Positions 26,121 through 33,923 of a DNA stretch of 53,624 nucleotides are shown here, in pieces (position 1 is the first letter of the stretch; every line of letters begins with the position of its first letter). Source of the DNA: Cytophagia bacterium (GTDB taxonomy: Bacteria; Bacteroidota; Bacteroidia; Cytophagales; Spirosomataceae). A program made the position numbers and the translations under genes. The DNA lies in contig REAB01000090.1 of assembly GCA_004293645.1 (NCBI GenBank), positions 1 to 53,624 of the forward strand, written 5' to 3'. Under the pieces are notes generated by a model that was given only the letters and a program-made list of their open reading frames with translations, was not told the DNA's origin and did not search any database.

Positions 26121-26282
26121 TTACCCAAAACCAGTACTCCCGTCATTAAGTTTAATCAAATTTGCATCTAATTGAGCGATAATTGGTTTCTTAAATTCAA
26201 CACTAAAATACCGAATCGTTTTTGATAATTCCTTAAAGTTGCTTGAATTTGTCCATCTTAAATAGTTGATTTTTTGGTCAAC
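26121..26282 (-). pseudogene. Gene relic (C-terminal fragment, family unknown)
   Basis: On the minus strand one frame is open for 53 codons between a TAA at 26283-26285 and a TAA at 26121-26123 and looks strongly coding (NYLRWTNSSNFKELSKTI ... RYFSVEFKKPIIAQLDANL). It contains no ATG and no plausible start. The segment is more AT-rich than its neighbours. It is probably the tail of a deleted gene lying between the convergent uvrA and BNR-protein genes. No family was recognised. Confidence 0.35.
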
Positions 26283-26308
26283 TTATTTCAGAACAGGACG
26301 GCTCCATG

Positions 26309-29300
26309 TTACTCTCCACCGCCCAAACTCTCTGTTTTTACTTTTTTGGAAGGAGACGGCATCAATTTTAACCAACGCGGCTGCACAGTTGCATCGAATT
26401 GCTGCTGGGCTTTTTGTAGGCGTTCGTTCAAAAGTACAAACACTTCGCGCTGCTGATTGGTGGGCTTAAAATCAGCCCCGTTGGTGCCCGCGTCGCTGGC
26501 CAATGCCAACAGCCGCTCATACACTTGCATGGGGTTTCGGAAGGCATCTTCGCGCGCCCCCGTGAGGTGAATATCGTACAGTTGAGCCGAAATGTTGGTG
26601 GCCAATTGCTCAAAATCGGTCAGTTCTTGAAGCCGCGTTTTACTGGTTTTTGAGGCAGTTGAAAACTGAGTGTTTTGAAGGTTTTTTGCTTGTTTGCGCA
26701 TCATTTCCAACTCATTGATGAGCTTCACCGACTGGTTAAGCGCATCGCGGAGTTGCAAACTAAACGCGAGTTGCTCCTCAATATCGGGCAGTGTACCTTG
26801 GGTGTGCGGGTCTTTTAGTACTTCAAAAGTTTGCGTTTGCTCGCCCGCGTCGGTGCGTAGTTTGGCGGTGTATTTGCCCGGGGCGGCGCGTGGCCCCACC
26901 AAGCCGCCCATCAGGTCTAAGTCCCACGTAACGAGGCGGCGGGTGCTGTCTTTGCCGAACGGTGTCCAAGGTTTGTCGGGGGGTAAAGTGCGCAAAACGG
27001 CCTTCGTGGGAGCTTCATAGCGCAAATCCCACCACACCCTGTTGAGCCCTTTTTGGTTGGGAATGCTCATTTCTCGAATCAGTTTTCCATCTTTCAAAAT
27101 GGCAATTTGGGCAGTTTTAGCCAACGTATCTTTTAGGAAAATATTCAAGGCAACGCCATCGGGCGGGTTTTGGCCGTCGCTCAATGTGCGCTCTACGTGC
27201 GGGGCTTTGAGGTCTTGAAAACGGTAACCACCGCGAACGGGCAACAGCTCCACCACTTTACTAACTTTCGAGCCATTTCGGACCGCCGAAATATCGTCTA
27301 AAATATAGAACCCGCGCCCATACGTAGCCACTACCAAATCATCAAATCCTTTCTGAATTTCGAGCCAATAAACGGGTGCAGGCGGCATATTGAGGCGCAA
27401 CGAAAACCAGTTTTTACCGTCATCGTTTGAGCAGTAGAGGTTGTTGTCGGTACCTGCATACAACATTCCTTTTTGTTTGGGGTCTTCTTTTACCACGTGC
27501 ACAAAACTCAAAATAGATTTCGGAATGCCATCGCTGATTTTGCGCCAGGTTTTGCCAAAATCTTCAGTTTTCAAGATATAAGGGTCAAAATCGGCCATTT
27601 GGTGCAAATCCACGCTGATGTAAGCGGTGGCGGCATCGTATTTGGAAGGTTCAATGTTGGCAATTGTTCCCCATTTGGGTACGTTCAAATTGGCCGTTAG
27701 GTTTTCCCACGTTTTCCCACCGTTGCGGGTGAGCTGCACTTGGCCGTCGTTGGTACCCGCCCAAATCAAATCTTTTTGAATCGGCGACTCTTCAATAGCA
27801 AATAACGTACAGCCGTCGTAGGTCATGAGGTTGTCGGTAGCCACTCCGCCCGACGACTGCTGGTGGGTTTTATCGTTGGTAGTCAAATCGGGACTAATGA
27901 GTTGCCACGATTGTCCAAAATCGTCCGATTTGTGTACGTACTGACTGCCCACATACACGCGATGCGGCGTGTGCGGACTCCAACCAAGGGGAAAATTCCA
28001 GTGCCAGCGCAATTTTACATCGGCAGGTTTGTGGCCGTAGCCTGCTTCGGGCCACACGCGCACGTCGCGGGCGTGTTGGGTGCGTTTGTCATACACTTCA
28101 AGGCCGCCGTCGTAGCAACCCGACATGATGATATTTTCGTCAAAAGGGTCGGGTTTGGCAAAACCACTTTCGCAGCCACCCACGCCCTGCCACGCGCTCA
28201 ACGGAATACCTCGCGTGCGGCTGTTGCTCGGCCCACCGTAAGAATAGCCATCTTGGCGGTTGCCATAGACATTGTAAGGTATCTGATTATCAACCGATAC
28301 GTGGTACATCTGCGCAATGGGCAACACCACGCGCTGGTAAGTTTTGCCACGGTTCAAAGAAATACTGGCGCAACCGTCGTGGGCCATCATCATGCGGTTG
28401 GGGTTGAGGGGGTCTATCCAAAAATCATGGTTGTCGCCGCCGCTACCGTAGCCCCAAGTCCAGGTTTTACCCGCATCTTTGGTGGTTCCGTGCTTCACGC
28501 ATATCGTGTGCAACTCGTTTTCGTTGCCGGGGGCCAGCGTGATACGGGTATAGTAGGGTGCGCGTTCGGCCATGCTGTGGTCGTTCGATTGCAGCGTCCA
28601 AGTTTCGCCGCCGTCGGCAGAACGGTAAAGCGCGGGGCTTTCGAGTTCCATGAGTGTATAAATCACTTTGGGGTTTTTGGGCGAAATGGCCACGGCTACT
28701 TTGCCGACCACAACCTCACCCCCTGCCCCTCTCCTAAGAACAGGAGAGGGGAGTTCTATTTGACTTTTTTCCTTTATTGGTATAGGTGGCTTCGCCATAA
28801 CAGGAGATGGGATAGTCTGCCGCGCGGTAGGGTTAAAAATCTTTTCATTCAAAAACTCCCAAGTATTTCCCCCGTCTTTGCTTCGATACACGCCACCGCT
28901 GGTGCCACCGCTGCGAAGCCCCCAGGTGTTGATGTTGATTTGCCACATTCCCGCAAAAAGCACGTCGGGGTTGGTTGCGTCCATGGAGAGGTCTATTGCG
29001 CCCGTGTTTTCGTTTACAAACAATACTCTTTCCCAAGTTTTTCCGCCGTCTTTGGTGCGATACACCCCCCGTTCTTGCTGCGGACCATACACATGACCCA
29101 ATGCGCAAACATAGACAATATCGGGATTGCTGGGGTGCACTACGACGCGGCCAATGCGGGCGGTTTTTTCCAATCCTGCGTTTTTCCAAGTTTTGCCCGC
29201 GTCGGTAGATTTATAGATGCCATTGCCGAGCGAGTGCGCGGGCCGAATCAAAAATGTTTCGCCCGTGCCTGCCCATACTTGTTTGGGGTCAGACTGCGAC

Positions 29301-29575
29301 ACGGCCAGGGCTCCAATCGAAGAAACTTCTTGATTGTCGAAAATGGGTTTCCAACTAATACCCGCGTCGTCGGTTTTGAAAATACCACCCGAAGCCGCAC
29401 CAATGTACGCCACGTTTGGGTTGCCTGCTTCGCCCGCAATGGCGATGGCACGGTTGCCGTCAGGGCCAATGAAGCGGTATTTGAGGTTTTTGAAGTCATC
29501 AGATTGGGGAGCTTGCGAGAAGGCCACCGTTGCCTGAACAAGACCAATAAACACAGCACAAAAAAAGTTTTTCAT
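26309..29575 (-). CDS. Large secreted BNR/sortilin-like (VPS10-type) beta-propeller protein
   Basis: Protein of 1088 residues from the ATG that starts a signal peptide (MKNFFCAVFIGLVQATVAFS). It carries many BNR/Asp-box repeats: SxDxGxTW-type segments such as FKTDDAGISWKPIF, YRTKDGGKTWERVL, YRSKDGGNTWEFL, YRSADGGETWTLQ and KTEDFGKTWRKI, forming one or two beta-propellers in the first 800 residues. A beta-sandwich-like C-terminal region follows. Proteins of this kind are annotated as VPS10/sortilin-like glycosyl hydrolases or exo-alpha-sialidase-like, but no catalytic residues can be assigned. Around residues 245-290 a palindromic repeat is inserted in frame. A 37-residue upstream extension of the frame is rejected because it has no signal character. 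Confidence 0.85.
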   Translation of the reverse strand: MKNFFCAVFIGLVQATVAFSQAPQSDDFKNLKYRFIGPDGNRAIAIAGEAGNPNVAYIGAASGGIFKTDDAGISWKPIFDNQEVSSIGALAVSQSDPKQVWAGTGETFLIRPAHSLGNGIYKSTDAGKTWKNAGLEKTARIGRVVVHPSNPDIVYVCALGHVYGPQQERGVYRTKDGGKTWERVLFVNENTGAIDLSMDATNPDVLFAGMWQININTWGLRSGGTSGGVYRSKDGGNTWEFLNEKIFNPTARQTIPSPVMAKPPIPIKEKSQIELPSPVLRRGAGGEVVVGKVAVAISPKNPKVIYTLMELESPALYRSADGGETWTLQSNDHSMAERAPYYTRITLAPGNENELHTICVKHGTTKDAGKTWTWGYGSGGDNHDFWIDPLNPNRMMMAHDGCASISLNRGKTYQRVVLPIAQMYHVSVDNQIPYNVYGNRQDGYSYGGPSNSRTRGIPLSAWQGVGGCESGFAKPDPFDENIIMSGCYDGGLEVYDKRTQHARDVRVWPEAGYGHKPADVKLRWHWNFPLGWSPHTPHRVYVGSQYVHKSDDFGQSWQLISPDLTTNDKTHQQSSGGVATDNLMTYDGCTLFAIEESPIQKDLIWAGTNDGQVQLTRNGGKTWENLTANLNVPKWGTIANIEPSKYDAATAYISVDLHQMADFDPYILKTEDFGKTWRKISDGIPKSILSFVHVVKEDPKQKGMLYAGTDNNLYCSNDDGKNWFSLRLNMPPAPVYWLEIQKGFDDLVVATYGRGFYILDDISAVRNGSKVSKVVELLPVRGGYRFQDLKAPHVERTLSDGQNPPDGVALNIFLKDTLAKTAQIAILKDGKLIREMSIPNQKGLNRVWWDLRYEAPTKAVLRTLPPDKPWTPFGKDSTRRLVTWDLDLMGGLVGPRAAPGKYTAKLRTDAGEQTQTFEVLKDPHTQGTLPDIEEQLAFSLQLRDALNQSVKLINELEMMRKQAKNLQNTQFSTASKTSKTRLQELTDFEQLATNISAQLYDIHLTGAREDAFRNPMQVYERLLALASDAGTNGADFKPTNQQREVFVLLNERLQKAQQQFDATVQPRWLKLMPSPSKKVKTESLGGGE
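28710..28757. repeat. CCCCTCTCCT palindromic repeat inside the BNR gene
   Basis: CCCCTCTCCT (28726-28735) pairs perfectly with AGGAGAGGGG (28742-28751); with flanking CCTCACCCCCTGCC it matches a dispersed repeat usually seen between genes, whose translation gives SPVLRRGAGGE. Here it is in frame within the coding sequence and adds that peptide; a related CATCTCCTGTTATGG-type fragment lies at 28797-28812. Confidence 0.75.
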
Positions 29576-29709
29576 GAAATTGAAGGGAGTAGGGTTGCGT
29601 CTTAAATAGTTGCTGTTGTAAATATAGTTTGTAGAAAATACAATTTGGTATCGTGCTAAAAAAATCTTGCGTAAGATTGCTGTCAAAGCCTCAAAAATGC
29701 TTTGGCCAC

Positions 29710-29752
29710 AAAAAAAGCAAGCCGATTCTACCTAAATAGAATCGGCTTGCTT
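29710..29752 (-). terminator. Intrinsic terminator of the acyl-CoA dehydrogenase gene
   Basis: Sixteen-base-pair perfect stem (29715-29730 with 29737-29752), six-base loop, followed on the minus strand by seven T. It lies 22 bases past the stop codon. Confidence 0.93.
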
Positions 29753-29773
29753 GCGTGGTAGCTGGGCTTATTT

Positions 29774-31576
29774 TTAGAGTGCCAGCTCTTTTTCGGTTAC
29801 GATGGTCAGCACCTCGGTATCTTTGAGGCGAGCGGCCAAGCCCAAATTTTTGGGCACTTCGTAATGGAAAAAATACTTCATGGTATGCACTTTGGCTTCG
29901 TAAAACGCCAGCTCATCTCCTTCGGGATTTTGGGTAAGCAGGGCGTGTTTGGCCACGGTGGCTTGTTTCAACCACTGCCACGCCACGAGCGTGTAACCAA
30001 ACATTTCTAAGAAAAGCGTAGCATCCATCAAAAAACGCTCAATTTCTCCCTTCATGGCGTAGGGCATGAGCGTCATCAAGACATCTTGCGCCCGTGCCAG
30101 CTCGGCTTGGAGCATTTTGGCGTAAGGCTTCAACTCGTCGTGGGTTTGGGCATCGGCAATAACTTGGGCTATTTCGGCAAACAACAACTGCGGGGCTTTG
30201 CCGCCTTTCATCGTCATTTTACGACCCAATAAGTCTTGCGCCTGAATACCCGTTGTACCTTCATAAATGGGCGTAATGCGAATATCGCGGTAGTATTGCT
30301 CCAACGGAAAATCTTCGGTAAAACCGTAGCCGCCAAATACTTGCAGGCCGTTGCTCACGGCTTGCATGCCCATTTCGCAAGGAAACGTTTTGGCAACGGG
30401 AGTCATAATATCAAGCAACAAATCGTATTTTTCTTTGTCGTCGCCTTCGGAAGCGTGCGCTAAATCGGCAAAACGCGCCGTTTCTATCAAAAGTGAAAGC
30501 GAGCCTTCTACTACCGCTTTTTGGTGCAGCAACATCCGCTTCACGTCGGGGTGGTTGATGATGGGCGTTTGGGGTGCGTCCAGTTGGTTTTTTTCGTTCA
30601 AACGGCGGCTCTGCGGACGCTCTTTGGCATATTGCAACGACGCGCCATAAGCTGCCGAAGCAATGGCCGCGCCCGTCATACCCACGCCAATACGCGCGCC
30701 ATTCATCATTCTGAACATGTAGCTCAAACCTTTGTGCGGCTCGCCCACCAACCAACCGTGGCAGTTGTCAGCATCGCCCATGGTGAGGTGCATGGCAGGT
30801 ACGCCCTTTTGACCTAATTTATGGTAAACGCCCGTTGAAGTTACGTCGTTATCGGCAAAAGTACCGTCTTCGGCTACGCGGTATTTGGGTACTACAAACA
30901 ATGAAACGCCCTTGGTGCCTTTGGGTGCACCCTCGATGCGAGCCAGCATGAGGTGGATAATGTTCTCGCACTGGTCGTGGTCGCCAGCCGAGATAAATAC
31001 CTTCTGACCTTTGATGGAATAGGCACCGTTTTCGGAAGGGTAGGCGGTCGTAGTAATGTCCGAAAGTGAACTGCCCGCTTGTGGCTCAGTCAAGGCCATG
31101 GTGCCTTGCCACTTGCCGTTGAGCATTTTTTCGATGTATTTGGCTTTGAGTTCGTCCGAGCCAAAAGTGGCAATCAAGTCGGCAGCACCTGCCGAGAGGC
31201 CCGTGTACATCATGCCGTTGTTGGCAGCCATGGCAATAAAGCCCAGCACTGCACCTACCGTTTGGGGCATTTGTTGGCCACCGTTTTCAAACAAAAACTC
31301 GGCTCCAATGAGGCCCGCATCGCCCATGGCTTTGATGTAATCTCCTACTTTGGGGTGTACCGTTACCTTGCCGTCTTTGAGTTCGGGCTGGTTGCGGTCC
31401 ACTTCTTTGGTGTAAGGATACATGTGGGTATCGGCGACTTTGGTCATGGCATCGAGTGCCATGTCAAATGTTTCGCGGTCGTGCGCCTCGAAATGGGGTA
31501 ATTGGTTCAATGCAGGGACATTGAATACTTCGTAGAGCAAAAAATTAAGGTTGCGGCGGCTGAAATACTGCGACAT
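29774..31576 (-). CDS. Acyl-CoA dehydrogenase with C-terminal extension
   Basis: FAD enzyme of 600 residues; the family oxidises acyl-CoA to enoyl-CoA in beta-oxidation. The FAD/substrate segments are MALTEPQAGSSLSDITTTA and KVFISAGDHD, the C-terminal helical domain begins with MMNGARIGVGMTGA, and the signature FGGYGFTEDFPLEQYYRD then IYEGTTGIQAQD holds the probable catalytic glutamate near residue 439. At 600 residues it is about 200 longer than short-chain enzymes and belongs to the long form with an extra helical C-terminal domain. It is a single gene with a consensus promoter, a palindromic operator-like site and a strong terminator, so it is probably controlled by a fatty-acid-responsive repressor. 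Confidence 0.93.
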   Translation of the reverse strand: MSQYFSRRNLNFLLYEVFNVPALNQLPHFEAHDRETFDMALDAMTKVADTHMYPYTKEVDRNQPELKDGKVTVHPKVGDYIKAMGDAGLIGAEFLFENGGQQMPQTVGAVLGFIAMAANNGMMYTGLSAGAADLIATFGSDELKAKYIEKMLNGKWQGTMALTEPQAGSSLSDITTTAYPSENGAYSIKGQKVFISAGDHDQCENIIHLMLARIEGAPKGTKGVSLFVVPKYRVAEDGTFADNDVTSTGVYHKLGQKGVPAMHLTMGDADNCHGWLVGEPHKGLSYMFRMMNGARIGVGMTGAAIASAAYGASLQYAKERPQSRRLNEKNQLDAPQTPIINHPDVKRMLLHQKAVVEGSLSLLIETARFADLAHASEGDDKEKYDLLLDIMTPVAKTFPCEMGMQAVSNGLQVFGGYGFTEDFPLEQYYRDIRITPIYEGTTGIQAQDLLGRKMTMKGGKAPQLLFAEIAQVIADAQTHDELKPYAKMLQAELARAQDVLMTLMPYAMKGEIERFLMDATLFLEMFGYTLVAWQWLKQATVAKHALLTQNPEGDELAFYEAKVHTMKYFFHYEVPKNLGLAARLKDTEVLTIVTEKELAL

Positions 31577-31613
31577 AGTATTGAAAATAGTTTAAGATTG
31601 CTAAAATTTTACT

Positions 31614-31645
31614 CAAAAATAGTATGCTTGCATACTATTTGCAAA
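31614..31645 (-). promoter_or_regulatory. Promoter with 24-bp palindromic operator for acyl-CoA dehydrogenase
   Basis: On the minus strand TTTG (31642-31645) and TATTTTTG (31614-31621) are 20 bases apart, an ideal Bacteroidota promoter. Between and overlapping them lies the perfect palindrome AAATAGTATGC-TT-GCATACTATTT (31617-31640). A dimeric repressor bound there would block polymerase. TetR-type regulators commonly control such genes, but none is encoded in the window. Confidence 0.7.
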
Positions 31646-31825
31646 TACAATAACGAAATCTATCAAAATTTTTTTGTGCGGTTTTACAAAATAGCCCTTT
31701 ATTATTGCGATGCCTGTGCAGCCTCAATCAGGGTTTGCGTAATTGTATTACAATTTAACACAAAAAGTATCATTTTTATTTTAAGTGAAAAAATCACCTA
31801 TATTGCACAAATTTTTTACAAAACG

Positions 31826-33205
31826 ATGCTAATTACTTTCACTATATCCAATTTTCTCTCTTTTGATGCACCTATTACTTTCTCAATGGCAGCAGGACAA
31901 GTAGAAACGCTGCCGCAACAAGTCATCAAAGGAGAAAAGCGTAGCGATGTGAGCCTTCTAAAATCAGCGGTGATTTATGGGGCTAATGCTTCAGGAAAAT
32001 CTAACTTTATCAAGGCCGTATCTTTTGCCAAAGAGGTTATTGTGGCAGGTTTAGACAAAACTATTACCGACAACAAGCATTTTCGGCTTGATACTACCAA
32101 TAAATTCAAGCCAACTCAATTTGAATTTGAGTTTAAGTACAAAGAAAAAATGTATGCCTACGGCGTGATATTATCGCTTAGTGAACGTAAAATTAAGGAA
32201 GAGTGGTTGTTTGAAATTTTGAAAACTACTCACAAGCCTGTTTTTGAAAGAACTGTCAAAGAAGATGGAACATCTCGTGTAGATATATTTCTTAAACTTG
32301 ATAAAGATGGGCAAAAACGTTTTGAGGTTTATAAAGAAGACATTAAAGCCACACAGTTATTTTTGACCGAAATCAACGATAAAAACATTAGTAATATCCA
32401 AAATATTGACCCTTTTAAAAATGCTTTTGAATGGTTTAAAGAGAGGCTAATTATTGTTTTACCGATTACAAAATATCTTGGAATAAACTATGTAGGTAAT
32501 GAGGAAGATTCAAAAAATGCTTTTCGATATTTTTTACAATTATTCGGAACGGGTGTAGAAGGTGTAGAAACTATTGAACAAGATTTAGAAGACCAGTTGT
32601 TATCGCATATTAAAGAAGAGTCATTGATTGACCTTCAAAATGGAAAAGTAAGAGATATTATTTTAGGACTTGGACGTGACCTATTTTCCATCTCTAAAAA
32701 CAAAGGTGGCCTAATCAAAGTTTTCAAGCTCGCTATGCAGCATAAACAGCGTAACACTCAAAATCTTATTGCTTTTGAGTTGGAAGATGAGTCGGACGGT
32801 ACGCAACGTTTGATGGACTTAATTCCAGTGTTGGTGGGTCTAACACAACCGCATCAAACCTATCTAATTGATGAGATAGACCGAAGCCTTCACCCAGAAC
32901 TTACCCGAAAATTGTTAGAAACTTTTTTTGAAAACACCAAAGGAACACCAAGTCAGCTTATTATCACTACCCACGAGTCCAGCTTACTGGATTTAAGCTT
33001 GATTCGGCGCGACGAAATATGGTTTGTTGAAAAAGACGCAGACGGGGCTTCTCACATGTACTCCTTGGAAGAATTTAAACCTCGTCTTGACAAAGAAGTG
33101 CGAAGGGCTTATCTGCAAGGACGATTTGGGGCTATTCCCTTTATTGGCGATGTGAAAGATTTGGGTTGGTTGAAAGAAATAACTACCGCATCGGTAGTCC
33201 GATAA
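31826..33205 (+). CDS. RloA/AbiLi-like AAA ATPase (presumed anti-phage)
   Basis: SMC/ABC-type ATPase of 459 residues (AAA_15/AAA_21 group). Walker A is GANASGKSN (residues 52-60); an ABC-signature-like ESDGTQRLMDL precedes the Walker B strand TYLIDEIDRSLHP (D349, E350), and a switch histidine follows in TTHESSLLD. The opening MLITFTISNFLSF is typical of stand-alone ATPases of defence and restriction-linked operons. The partner RloB-like gene starts 13 bases downstream. The whole pair is visibly more AT-rich than its neighbours, a sign of transfer. The frame is open back to 31502, but the ATG at 31826 gives the family N-terminus. Anti-phage function is inferred from family and pairing. Confidence 0.85.
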   Translation: MLITFTISNFLSFDAPITFSMAAGQVETLPQQVIKGEKRSDVSLLKSAVIYGANASGKSNFIKAVSFAKEVIVAGLDKTITDNKHFRLDTTNKFKPTQFEFEFKYKEKMYAYGVILSLSERKIKEEWLFEILKTTHKPVFERTVKEDGTSRVDIFLKLDKDGQKRFEVYKEDIKATQLFLTEINDKNISNIQNIDPFKNAFEWFKERLIIVLPITKYLGINYVGNEEDSKNAFRYFLQLFGTGVEGVETIEQDLEDQLLSHIKEESLIDLQNGKVRDIILGLGRDLFSISKNKGGLIKVFKLAMQHKQRNTQNLIAFELEDESDGTQRLMDLIPVLVGLTQPHQTYLIDEIDRSLHPELTRKLLETFFENTKGTPSQLIITTHESSLLDLSLIRRDEIWFVEKDADGASHMYSLEEFKPRLDKEVRRAYLQGRFGAIPFIGDVKDLGWLKEITTASVVR

Positions 33206-33218
33206 ATAAGTGTTTGTT

Positions 33219-33923
33219 ATGCCAAGAGAGATTAGAGGTATTACTCCAAGAAAATCCAAAATTAATGAGCCTTACAAATGCTTTGTTATTGCGAGTGAAG
33301 GGGCTGACACTGAGCGTATATACTTTCAGGAAATACAAAGCCATTACCAAAGAACGTTGCAAATCAAGCTGGTCGAAATCAGTTTTTTGGAACGAAAGGG
33401 CGAAGAAGAAAGGCGAAAAAGTGGCCACATTGATATTTTAAAGCAACTTGATGCGTACAAAAAACGTTTTCAAATAGATAAGCAACAAGATGAATTTTGG
33501 GTAGTAATGGACCGCGATAGTCGTAACAATCCTCTAAAAAATATAGACAAGATTGCCCAAATTTGCTCTCAAAAGAAATACCAACTGGCAATAAGTAACC
33601 CTAAATTTGAATTTTGGTTGCTCCTTCATCTCAAAGATATAACGGAGTTTACGATAGAAGAACGTCAAGAGATATTGGAGTCGAAGAAAATAAATGCCAA
33701 CCGTGATGTACTCGAAAAATTACTTTCTGAGCTATTACAAGGCTACGGCAAATCAAAGTACAACGTAGAAATACTTGTTCCAAAAATCCCTTTTGCGATA
33801 CAACAAGCAAAAAGCCTTGACACAAAACCCAATGAAAGGTGGTCGGAAAATGAACTGGGAAGCAGGGTTTATAGACTGATGACCAGCATTTTGGAGGCGA
33901 TCACTTCAACTCCACAATCGTAA
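33219..33923 (+). CDS. RloB/AbiLii-like Toprim-type effector
   Basis: Protein of 234 residues matching the RloB-like family. Key segments are FVIASEGADTERIYFQEI (Toprim-like glutamate E27), VVMDRDS (D98 and D100, metal-binding DxD) and the family hallmark ISNPKFEFWLLLHLKDI. RloB-like proteins accompany an AAA ATPase in restriction-linked and abortive-infection loci; the Toprim-like acidic residues suggest a nuclease toxin held by RloA. A GTG at 33210 is an alternative start. The last 23 bases overlap the 3' end of mutS2 on the other strand, so the C-terminal residues (about TSTPQS) are antisense to mutS2 and may have been acquired on insertion. Confidence 0.85.
   Translation: MPREIRGITPRKSKINEPYKCFVIASEGADTERIYFQEIQSHYQRTLQIKLVEISFLERKGEEERRKSGHIDILKQLDAYKKRFQIDKQQDEFWVVMDRDSRNNPLKNIDKIAQICSQKKYQLAISNPKFEFWLLLHLKDITEFTIEERQEILESKKINANRDVLEKLLSELLQGYGKSKYNVEILVPKIPFAIQQAKSLDTKPNERWSENELGSRVYRLMTSILEAITSTPQS

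Noticed and set aside
27863-29605. 580-codon open frame on the plus strand
   Set aside because: It lies wholly antisense to the BNR/sortilin-like gene, and its translation lacks domains and contains the repeat peptide LTPCPSP. It is a shadow frame.
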